This document shows, one piece after another, positions 1-6,582 of a DNA stretch of 10,079 nucleotides. Under the pieces are notes generated by a model that was not told the origin of the DNA, ran no database searches, and saw nothing but the letters and a program-made list of their open reading frames with translations. Each line of letters opens with the position of its first letter. Position 1 is the stretch's first letter. The position numbers and the translations under genes were made by a program. Source of the DNA: an uncultured Flavobacteriales bacterium (GTDB taxonomy: Bacteria; Bacteroidota; Bacteroidia; Flavobacteriales_D; Sanyastnellaceae); NCBI GenBank assembly GCA_913057815.1, contig CAJXOV010000044.1, forward strand, positions 1 through 10,079, read 5' to 3'.

Positions 1-42
1 CCTCTCTATTCGTCGGCAGCGTCAGATGTGTATAAGAGACAG
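1..42 (+). other. Illumina Nextera adapter (not genomic)
   Basis: Position 1 fits the last base of the P5 oligo. Positions 2-9 read CTCTCTAT, which matches the Nextera i5 index S502/N502. Positions 10-23 read TCGTCGGCAGCGTC, the Read 1 adapter stem. Positions 24-42 are the 19-base Tn5 mosaic end ending in TATAAGAGACAG. The match is complete and in the right order, so this is untrimmed library adapter and the organism's DNA begins at about 43. The ATG at 26 lies inside the mosaic end and is not a real start codon. Confidence 0.98.
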
Positions 43-544
43 ACTTAATGGTGAAGGACAATTGTTCGAAAATTTGGATTATACCGACAGTATTATGGCT
101 ATCGCAATGTCATGGGGGAGTTTCGATGCACAAATTGGAGTTACAAATGAGATAATTAATACAGGTAGAATCTCGCTAATTCAAGATTCGAAACTTAAAA
201 ATAGACTAACTGGTTGGAGTAGTATGCTAATTAATTCAGGAGAAGATTATCAAGCTAGAATGGACCATTGGGAATTGAGATTAACTCCTTATTTAGGCCG
301 CTATTTCAATTTAGCCCATATTGATAATTATGCTGATTGGGATGCTTGGGATAAAGAGTATCGTACGAGCTCATATAAGTCACCTTTCGCACCAAATACG
401 AATTTGGACCCGCTTGAATTCGAAAATATGATTTACACTTTCAAATTCAATAACGATTTTATTATCATGGATGAGATTGCTGTTTCTGCATACATCGATG
501 AAACATTAGTACTTATTGAAAAGAATTTAAAAGCTAAACGATAA
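43..544 (+). CDS. DUF6090-like protein, 5'-truncated by contig end
   Basis: The reading frame is open from the adapter junction to a TAA at 542-544, giving about 166 genuine residues. The apparent N-terminus MCIRDR is translated adapter and should be removed. The remaining part is rich in aromatic and charged residues. Its segment NEIINTGRISLIQDSKLKNRLTGW (shown here as the stretch around residues 42-65 of the adapter-fused frame) resembles the pattern 'sG.l.lI.n..Lr..L..w' that I associate with DUF6090 proteins of Bacteroidota. Family members usually carry an N-terminal transmembrane helix and a short linker, which would be in the missing 5' part, followed by an extracytoplasmic alpha-helical region like the one seen here. 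Function is unknown. The next gene starts only 5 bases after the stop, so the two are probably co-transcribed. Family assignment is from memory of the pattern and is moderate; the truncation is certain. Confidence 0.7.
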
Positions 545-549
545 TTCAA

Positions 550-1821
550 ATGAAAAAACAGATTTATCTACTGATCTCTCTCTTCATATTCTTATTTTAC
601 TCGTGTAATCATAGTGATTCTAGTAAATTAGATTATGGGTCCAAGACAATTGAATTAATAAAAATTGTAGAAGAAAATCCAGAGATTAAGAGTCTTTTAT
701 TGGCTTCAATAGCGCAAGCCAAAGAAATAAATTCTGATAAGAAGACTAATCCAGCCCAAACATTAGAGGAGTATTACGAATTTGTTTCATGGACAGAAAA
801 TGTGATGCCTTGGCAATTTTTAGAAGTAGATTATGCAAATACGCTTTATGATAGGATTGATCAAAGTTTATGCTACTTTTTCTTTATAAATGATCAGCCA
901 ATAGAGGCGCTTGAAGGAAAGGGATACTTTAATAATTCTCTCCAATATCATGAGCCTTACAAATCTTGGCTAACGAGCTTCAATAGAACTTATGGCGAGT
1001 TTATGGATTCTGAGGACTCATGGAATAAAGAATATCACCAAATAGCTCTTGCAGATGGCATTTTTGGACTTGAAAATGATTGGTATGAAGATCATTCCAA
1101 TTGGAAGACTTTTAATCAGTTCTTTTCAAGGCATCTTAAATCTCTTGATAAAAGGCCAATAGCTGTGCCAGGTGATAATAAGGTAGTTATCTCTCCAGCT
1201 GATGCTCAGCCTCAAGGTGTGTGGGCCATAGACAGTACTTCTATGATAGTGGAGAAAGATGGGATTGCGGTAAAGTCAGGAACTTTATACGATGTTAAAA
1301 ATCTCCTTGGAAATGAAAGCGAATATGCGGATGCATTTGCCAATGGTACGTTTACACATTCATTTTTAGATGTAGGTGACTACCATCGTTATCATTTCCC
1401 GTTGGGTGGTGTAGTGAAAGAAATGGGTATTATTTCAGGTGAAAGTGTCTCAGGAGGCTATACTACCTGGGATCCTGTGAATAAGAGATATAAATTTGAT
1501 GCTTCATCAGTCGCTTGGCAAGCCATTGAAACAAGAGGATGTGTGATTTTGGAGACTGAAGAATATGGGTTAGTTGCATTGTTACCTATTGGTATGTGGC
1601 CAGTTTCTTCTGTTAATTTTAAAGATGATTTACATGTTGGTAGCCAGGTTTCAAAAGGTGATGAGTTAGGTCACTTCTTATTTGGAGGCTCTGATTTTAT
1701 AACGATTTTTCAAGATAAGGCACAATTTGTTTTGGAGGCTCCAAAGAAGGAGAACAGTGATTCATACCAGCATCAACTTATGGGAGAACGATTAGGTTCT
1801 CTAGGGAATAATAACAACTAG
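550..1821 (+). CDS. Lipoprotein phosphatidylserine decarboxylase-family (PsiD-like) pyruvoyl enzyme
   Basis: The 423-residue product starts with a lipoprotein signal peptide (KK, hydrophobic core, FYSC with Cys19 as the acylation site). Residues about 70-190 resemble the N-terminal extension (PSDC-type) of decarboxylases such as fungal PsiD. The catalytic domain follows: FFSRHLK...RP at 191-203, SPAD with Asp218, SFLDVGDYHRYHFPLGG at 271-287 with His279 and His282, and FGGSD at 378-382. In the family, a proenzyme cleaves itself between Gly and Ser (here Gly380/Ser381) to make the pyruvoyl group, and the Asp/His/Ser set (D90, H144/H147, S254 in E. coli Psd) is conserved here, so the enzyme looks active. 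Canonical Psd makes phosphatidylethanolamine on the cytoplasmic face of the inner membrane; this one would be exported. The N-terminal extension points more to an amino acid (possibly aromatic) decarboxylase than to a lipid enzyme, but the substrate cannot be read from sequence. It probably shares a transcript with the DUF6090-like gene. Confidence 0.88.
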   Translation: MKKQIYLLISLFIFLFYSCNHSDSSKLDYGSKTIELIKIVEENPEIKSLLLASIAQAKEINSDKKTNPAQTLEEYYEFVSWTENVMPWQFLEVDYANTLYDRIDQSLCYFFFINDQPIEALEGKGYFNNSLQYHEPYKSWLTSFNRTYGEFMDSEDSWNKEYHQIALADGIFGLENDWYEDHSNWKTFNQFFSRHLKSLDKRPIAVPGDNKVVISPADAQPQGVWAIDSTSMIVEKDGIAVKSGTLYDVKNLLGNESEYADAFANGTFTHSFLDVGDYHRYHFPLGGVVKEMGIISGESVSGGYTTWDPVNKRYKFDASSVAWQAIETRGCVILETEEYGLVALLPIGMWPVSSVNFKDDLHVGSQVSKGDELGHFLFGGSDFITIFQDKAQFVLEAPKKENSDSYQHQLMGERLGSLGNNNN

Positions 1822-1905
1822 CGGTCTTTTTATGCTTAAGTGAGCTTGAAATTAAAAATGTGGTATGTTTATTGGCCTGTATCGATAAGAATAATCACAC
1901 AACTC

Positions 1906-2370
1906 ATGAAATTTCAACACTTCTTTATAATTCTAATAAGCGTTGCAACGCTTCATTCCTGCAGCTCGACAAAACAGGCTCAAACTGACAGCTCAGCTGA
2001 TAACTCATGTTTTAATGGTGAATGGAAACTGAAGGATAGTTGGGTATTCGATTCTACTCTAGTATTTGAAAGGATTGATAAAACGATAGAAAGACCTGAT
2101 TATGAAGAGGTATTTATTATAGACGGATCTTCTATGAAACATGAGGTAAGAACTAATATAGGCATGTGTGGGAATGGAACTTTCTTTTTAGACTCAGCCT
2201 CATTCGATTCAAGTTCTAAGAATGTAGAAATGAATCTTCTTGGAGGTTATATGGTAGAGAGTACTTTTAAGTATAAAGCTTCCTATAAGGTAGCAGCCCG
2301 AAATGATATTGGTTTTACTCTTGAGCTTAAGAAAGTCATTTTGAATGAATCCAAATCAGATTTTGAATAG
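1906..2370 (+). CDS. Small lipoprotein of unknown function
   Basis: I chose the ATG at 1906, giving 154 residues. The frame is open back to a GTG at 1840, but the 22 extra residues (with several Trp/Tyr) would spoil a clean signal peptide, while MKFQHFFIILISVATLHSC is a textbook lipoprotein signal with Cys19 as the acylation site. A Ser/Thr/Asp-rich tether (about 20-35) follows, then a domain that opens with NGEWKLKDSW and alternates short strands to the C-terminus. The GEWKL opening and predicted strand pattern recall lipocalin-like lipoproteins of Bacteroidota, but I cannot name a family. It has two Cys (residues 34 and about 85) that might form a disulfide after export. It lies 84 bases after the decarboxylase on the same strand, without a clear terminator between them, so co-transcription is possible. 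Confidence 0.75.
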   Translation: MKFQHFFIILISVATLHSCSSTKQAQTDSSADNSCFNGEWKLKDSWVFDSTLVFERIDKTIERPDYEEVFIIDGSSMKHEVRTNIGMCGNGTFFLDSASFDSSSKNVEMNLLGGYMVESTFKYKASYKVAARNDIGFTLELKKVILNESKSDFE

Positions 2371-2488
2371 AAGAATCGCGTGCAAATAATTGTTTCTCTA
2401 CTTTTAGTTTAGAAGCTTTTTACCATTGACAGAGTGTATCTTTTTAATTTCTTAAATATTATAACTGTAAGTCAAAAACATTTACAAT

Positions 2489-4618
2489 ATGAAACTATTA
2501 TTGCTGGCTATCTCTTTTGGTTTTTTTTCAGAAAACGTTCTAAGTCAAGAGCTGTTTTTATCTGAAATATTAGACAATCCAAAGAAGTATGGAGAGCCAA
2601 TCGAAAACTCGCTTCCTAAAAACGAAGTTCCTGAATTATTGAATTCTCTAGAAGAGGGAACCTTTTTTTTGAAAAATGGTTTAAGAAGTTCAAAGTATTT
2701 AAATGCTGATGAGTGGATTCGAATTAAGGATAGCGTAACTGTTTCTAATATCTATGTAGCATTCTCTAAATATCCTATTAAAAGAGGAAAGTACTCCATG
2801 AAGCATGACCTGTTATTCAATAGGTTAAAGAACCTATTTATAATAGATTCAGAGTTAAACTCTATAGATATTAATTATGAAATAATCTTGCAAACTAATT
2901 GCATTTCTGATGGACAAGTTGATAGCCTTTTTCATGGAATTATTATAGAATATGAGTCGATAGATGAAAAGGAATTAGAAACAGAAAAGAAGGCGAAGTC
3001 AGCAACCGATTTAGCTTATCATGGAAATTCCATGAGCGCTTCTGAGTTAAAAAATGCTATTGAGATGTTTGAGAGTTTGCCTAAAGATCTTAAATCATCT
3101 TTGGACTCTTTAGAGTCAGATTCTCAGCTGGTTATTTTAGAAGAATATTTTGAAGAGAAGCTCTTAGAGTCTGGAGAAAGAAGAGAAAATTCATTTTCCG
3201 AAAAAAGGAAAAAAGTGTTAGAAGGAAAGGTGAATTCGTTTCTTAGGATTTATGGAGGTCTACGTGATAGTACTACATATAAAGTTTTAGAAAGAAATCA
3301 GGATTGGGAGAACTCATTGGTGGTGTCGGATTGGACTGGGAGTATTTACGGTTATGGAGCTCAGGCTCTTCAGTGGCATGTCAATCATTTAGAAACTTCA
3401 GGATTGAGTTATTTCACGCTATTTAATGATGGTGATAATACCTCTACTGGAAGAAAGATGATAGGTGCTACAGAGGGGATTTATCATGCTCAGGCAAATC
3501 AAATTGACAAATTAATTCAACTCTATCAATTGGTAATGTTGAAAGGAGGTGGAGGAGATGGGCCTGAAAATGATTTGGAGGCGGTACTAGCAGGAATGGA
3601 GGAGTTTCCAGAGTATGGTGAAATAATTCTCATAGCAGATAACAATGCATGTGTAAGAGATATTGAGTTACTGGAATATATAGATAAACCGGTGCGTGTA
3701 GTGCTTTGTGGTTATAAAAGTATATGGGGAGTTAATCCACAATATATAGAAATAGCAGAACAAACAGGCGGTTCTATCCATACTATGGAGGAAGACCTAA
3801 CTGAATTTAATTATGAAGTAGTTAAAAAGAGAACAGGGAAGAAAAGAATAGTAGGAAGTGAGCTGAAAATAGGTAAAAAGCCATGCTCAGATAAAGCTAT
3901 AAGTGTAGTTAGAGACTATGGTCATGTATATATGGATTTGGATTCTGCTAAGCAGGATAAATGGATAGTTAACAAAGTTTCATTATCAGGAAAAGGCCTT
4001 AGTAAGGTTCCTGGAAAAATCAAAAAGTTGAAGGTTATCAACTCTTTAGATTTAAGTAATAATAACTTACAAAAATTGAATAATAATCTACTGAAATGTA
4101 TAACGCTAAGAGAATTGAATTTGTCGAATAATCAAATTTCTGAACTTCCTGTAAAAATGGGTAAACTACATCTTCTCAAACATTTAGATTTAAGTTCGAA
4201 TAAGTTCGATACATTATCTTATAGGGCAATAAATCAGTTGAAATTTTTAAAAACACTTAATCTATCAGATAACTCTCTATCCGAATTACCAAAATCTTTT
4301 TCGTCTAAATACTTGGAGGTGTTTGATCTAAGCCAAAATGAGCTAACTGAATTGCCAGCTAAACTCACTAGCTGCAGAAGGCTTAAGAAATTATACTTAA
4401 ATGATAATCAACTAAATAGTCTACCTAGAAGATTCAGCAAGTTGAAGCATATAGAGGAATTAGATATTTCTTTTAATGAATTAACTGATTTACCATCTTC
4501 TCTCTTTAAGCTGAAAAAGCTTAGGTTATTAAACATTAGCGGTAATGAGTTTTCCGATGAATACATTAAAGAAATCAAAGCCAAATTACCCGAAACAATT
4601 ATCGAAGTTGAAAATTAA
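2489..4618 (+). CDS. Secreted VWA-like domain plus leucine-rich repeat protein
   Basis: The 709-residue product has an N-terminal signal peptide (about 1-20, ending VLSQ) with no lipobox Cys. Residues 20-260 are a charged region of unknown fold, rich in Glu/Lys/Ser and partly coiled-coil-like (about 150-250). Residues 275-430 look like a von Willebrand factor A domain: VVSDWTGSIYG with D281, T283 and S285 in place of the DxSxS metal site, the GGGGDGPEND loop at 353-362 followed by a helix, then the strand EIILIADN (D384) and the strand VRVVLCG. About nine leucine-rich repeats of 22-24 residues fill 497-695, the tail ending soon after, without a type IX sorting domain or membrane anchor. VWA and LRR domains both bind proteins, so a role in adhesion or in assembling an extracytoplasmic complex is plausible. 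The gene is preceded by a 118-base non-coding stretch, with a weak promoter candidate (TTG at 2426-2428, TAATTTC at 2445-2451), so it is likely its own transcription unit. Confidence 0.85.
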   Translation: MKLLLLAISFGFFSENVLSQELFLSEILDNPKKYGEPIENSLPKNEVPELLNSLEEGTFFLKNGLRSSKYLNADEWIRIKDSVTVSNIYVAFSKYPIKRGKYSMKHDLLFNRLKNLFIIDSELNSIDINYEIILQTNCISDGQVDSLFHGIIIEYESIDEKELETEKKAKSATDLAYHGNSMSASELKNAIEMFESLPKDLKSSLDSLESDSQLVILEEYFEEKLLESGERRENSFSEKRKKVLEGKVNSFLRIYGGLRDSTTYKVLERNQDWENSLVVSDWTGSIYGYGAQALQWHVNHLETSGLSYFTLFNDGDNTSTGRKMIGATEGIYHAQANQIDKLIQLYQLVMLKGGGGDGPENDLEAVLAGMEEFPEYGEIILIADNNACVRDIELLEYIDKPVRVVLCGYKSIWGVNPQYIEIAEQTGGSIHTMEEDLTEFNYEVVKKRTGKKRIVGSELKIGKKPCSDKAISVVRDYGHVYMDLDSAKQDKWIVNKVSLSGKGLSKVPGKIKKLKVINSLDLSNNNLQKLNNNLLKCITLRELNLSNNQISELPVKMGKLHLLKHLDLSSNKFDTLSYRAINQLKFLKTLNLSDNSLSELPKSFSSKYLEVFDLSQNELTELPAKLTSCRRLKKLYLNDNQLNSLPRRFSKLKHIEELDISFNELTDLPSSLFKLKKLRLLNISGNEFSDEYIKEIKAKLPETIIEVEN
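3977..4573 (+). repeat. Leucine-rich repeat coding array (about 9 units)
   Basis: Within the VWA-LRR gene, residues about 497-695 repeat the pattern LxxLxLSxNxLxxLPxxxxxLxx. Recognisable units begin near INSLDLSNNNL, LRELNLSNNQI, LKHLDLSSNKF, LKTLNLSDNSL, LEVFDLSQNEL, LKKLYLNDNQL, IEELDISFNEL and LRLLNISGNEF, with a degenerate first unit (VSLSGKGL). The LP after most units is the bacterial/Ras-group type. The units have diverged at the DNA level, so this is an old array rather than a recent tandem expansion. Confidence 0.9.
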
Positions 4619-4689
4619 ATTTTTGGTAAACTAGAATAAACGTGAGTGACTAAATGTGAAGCTAAGAACATTAGACTTTATATTAAATC

Positions 4690-5400
4690 TTACAGCTGAA
4701 TTAGTTCTCCATCTCCAGAGTCTTCGATTTCTATAATGTTGACAGGTGAAGAGTGTAGAATTACATCACCCACATCTAAAATGCTGTATTCTAATCGCTC
4801 AGTAGGAGAGATGTCTATGTTTCCTTTGGATCCGTTTTCTATTAAAGCCACATCTGTAGTTAGTGATTTGGCGTCTACAGACATTAGTGCATGATTCCAG
4901 ATTTTGGTAACTCCACTTTGTCCTGTTATGGTTAGTTTTCCTCCAGCAGGTTGATTATTCCAATAGTAAAACGTACCACAGTCCAGTTCTAAATTGGCCT
5001 CGTTTACTTTGCTCTTAAGAACAATGCCGAATTCCTCAGATGTAATAGGATTAGCAGTAGATACAAAACCAGATTCTTCAACTTCCACTAAACTCAACGG
5101 ATGAGAATAAATGTGCAATTCGATTTCATTTTTATGTGGATTAGCCCACCCTGAGGATTTATCGTTTCTAATTTCTAAGATGCTGTCATTAATAGAAAAC
5201 TTAACAAATTCCTGTCTTGATTTAGCTGTTGTTATTTCTATTCTAAACTCTTCAGATTCATGAAGAAAGGTAGTAAACGAATCAAATAGTTTGATGTGGT
5301 TAAACGATTCTAAATCATGAGATTCTGTTGTTTTGTTGCCGTCTTTAGTGCAACTTAAAACTAAAAGGGAAATACAGATAAAAAGTGCTGATTTTCTCAT
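4690..5400 (-). CDS. DUF2807 (head-GIN domain) lipoprotein
   Basis: The 236-residue product has a lipoprotein signal peptide (MRKSALFICISLLVLSC, Cys17), followed by TKDG, which partly resembles a Bacteroidota surface-export signal (Lys then acidic right after the Cys). The mature part opens with FNHIKLFDSFTTFLHESEE and LEIRND, matching the DUF2807 pattern 'F..I.v.....v.l..g' ending in 'L.I'. The rest is short repeating strands (LVEVEESGFVS, LTITGQSGVTK, NIIEIEDSGDGEL) as expected for the right-handed beta-solenoid of this family. Family members are common in Bacteroidota and their function is unknown; the 'auto-transporter adhesin' label is only a putative database name. It starts 3 bases after the stop of the PagL-like gene, so the two are very likely one operon and translationally linked. 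Confidence 0.85.
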   Translation of the reverse strand: MRKSALFICISLLVLSCTKDGNKTTESHDLESFNHIKLFDSFTTFLHESEEFRIEITTAKSRQEFVKFSINDSILEIRNDKSSGWANPHKNEIELHIYSHPLSLVEVEESGFVSTANPITSEEFGIVLKSKVNEANLELDCGTFYYWNNQPAGGKLTITGQSGVTKIWNHALMSVDAKSLTTDVALIENGSKGNIDISPTERLEYSILDVGDVILHSSPVNIIEIEDSGDGELIQL

Positions 5401-5403
5401 TTT

Positions 5404-6501
5404 CTACAGTTTTATACCTATTCCAAATTCAGGATAATCCAGCACCACTAAGTGTGATTTCATGGCTACTCTAACCCAAGTTTTATCTGAGATTTGGTAT
5501 CGAATTATTCCACGATTATACATGGGTTTTTCCTCTATGTTTTCTTTTAGTCCTATGTAAAAACCTTCTTGTAAACTGAGACTAAATTTCCTGTACCTAA
5601 GAGTTTGACTCATGTGAATTCCGGTTTGAAAGTCATAGATAGATTTATATTCTTTTCCTTTTTCAAGTAATTGAGTCTCTTGAGAAGAATCGTAGAAAAT
5701 ATCAGCTCCTAATCCTAAATGTAAAGCTCTCCAGACCGAACGTTCCGCTTCAAAAGCTAAAGATGAGGTAAGGAAGTAACCTGAAGACAAAGACCTAGTA
5801 GCTTTTCCTCCAATGCTTCCAAAAAGAGAATAAACATTCTTTCGTTCATGCGGGCTAAGAGCGGTAGTGATTCGGATGGAACGTTTTCCTAACCTGTAGT
5901 TTACTCCGACATATCCAGTAAGGTAGTTTAACCCTAAATTCGGCTCGGCTGTGTTTCCGTTTGAAAAGTGATCGAATGAAAGTCCTCCATCTAGCTCAAG
6001 TTTTTCAGTGATTTCATAGTCGGCACCCCATCGCATATTGAAGTGCACATTAAGATTAGATCCTACAGCTACATTTTGGTAGTTATCTATCAAGTCAAAT
6101 TTTTGGTTGACATAACTAAGCCCTATTCCCGTACGATTATAAAAATTGAATTTGTTTTTATTGATAAGGTCAATTTTAAAGAAATAGGTGAGGGCTAATT
6201 CTCTTCCAAAAATGTCGTCATTTCCTAGTGAAGAATAAAATAATGAAATTCCACAGGAAGGGTAATTAAAGAGTCTTTCCCATTCATTTTTTCCCATAGA
6301 CTCCTTAGAGAAGTTCACATCTATAGAACGGATGTAATCATTTGTATAAAAGGATATAAACTGATATTCAGGAAGATTCCAACCTAAATGAGAGTTTATT
6401 CCTAGCTGAGTGTCTTTAAAAAAAGAAGACTGACTACTACTGGAAGTGCTGCATCCTAGAAGGATAACAGCCAAAATGATATAAGTGCGAAGTGAATTCA
6501 A
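5404..6501 (-). CDS. PagL-like acyloxyacyl hydrolase, outer-membrane beta-barrel
   Basis: The 365-residue product has an N-terminal signal peptide and many amphipathic strands ending in a C-terminal aromatic/Leu strand (YPEFGIGIKL), as in an outer-membrane barrel. Residues 174-203 read LSFDHFSNGNT...PNLGLNYLTGYVGVNYR; the H-x-S-N motif (His178, Ser180, Asn181) and the following PNxGxN match lipid A 3-O-deacylases (PagL, PF09411), which remove an acyl chain from lipid A. The Glu that completes the P. aeruginosa triad (12 residues after Ser128) falls at Asn192 here, so activity is not assured. The barrel is about twice the length of PagL, with a C-terminal region (205-365) of unclear role. The start is a TTG; upstream frame reaches a TAG at 6519-6517 with no ATG, and the next Met is at residue 69, so TTG is the best start. 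The signal also contains LLGC (Cys17), so lipidation is possible. Confidence 0.8.
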   Translation of the reverse strand: MNSLRTYIILAVILLGCSTSSSSQSSFFKDTQLGINSHLGWNLPEYQFISFYTNDYIRSIDVNFSKESMGKNEWERLFNYPSCGISLFYSSLGNDDIFGRELALTYFFKIDLINKNKFNFYNRTGIGLSYVNQKFDLIDNYQNVAVGSNLNVHFNMRWGADYEITEKLELDGGLSFDHFSNGNTAEPNLGLNYLTGYVGVNYRLGKRSIRITTALSPHERKNVYSLFGSIGGKATRSLSSGYFLTSSLAFEAERSVWRALHLGLGADIFYDSSQETQLLEKGKEYKSIYDFQTGIHMSQTLRYRKFSLSLQEGFYIGLKENIEEKPMYNRGIIRYQISDKTWVRVAMKSHLVVLDYPEFGIGIKL

Positions 6502-6510
6502 CTTGAATTC
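6494..6510. repeat. Perfect inverted repeat over the PagL-like start codon
   Basis: The sequence reads GAATTCAA-C-TTGAATTC: two 8-base arms around one central base, without mismatch. The TTG start codon (6501-6499 on the - strand) lies inside it. It could be an operator or, in the mRNA, a short hairpin (GAAUUC stem, AAGUU loop) that hides the start codon. EcoRI-like palindromic content can also arise by chance. Confidence 0.75.
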
Positions 6511-6511
6511 G

Positions 6512-6540
6512 TAAATCTACTAATTATGGGAATTGCTCAA
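6512..6540 (-). promoter_or_regulatory. Candidate Bacteroidota promoter of the PagL-like/DUF2807 operon
   Basis: On the - strand a TTG (6540-6538) is followed after 18 bases by TAGATTTA (6519-6512), close to the TAnnTTTG -7 consensus of Bacteroidota with a TTG -33 element. Only 10 bases separate the -7 box from the start codon, so the transcript would be almost leaderless, and the palindrome at 6494-6510 would cover the transcription start. This is a pattern match only. Confidence 0.4.
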
Positions 6541-6582
6541 TACTTAATTGATGATTTCTCATTACAATAAGTAGAAGAGTCT

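Noticed and set aside
2421..2455. TTGACA-like element at 2426-2431 as a sigma-70 promoter for the VWA-LRR gene
   Set aside because: There is no TATAAT-like box at 16-18 bases, and Bacteroidota use a different consensus; only a weak alternative (TAATTTC) fits, so it is mentioned with the gene and not listed.
550..4618. The four + strand genes as one novel defence or secretion system
   Set aside because: The VWA-LRR gene has a 118-base gap with its own promoter candidate, no nuclease, ATPase, toxin or sorting component is present, and the domains do not form a recognised set.
4605..4635. AT-only inverted repeat (AAAATT-A-AATTTT) after the VWA-LRR gene as a terminator
   Set aside because: The stem has no G or C pairs and a one-base loop, so it would not form a stable terminator hairpin; AT-rich DNA yields such repeats by chance.
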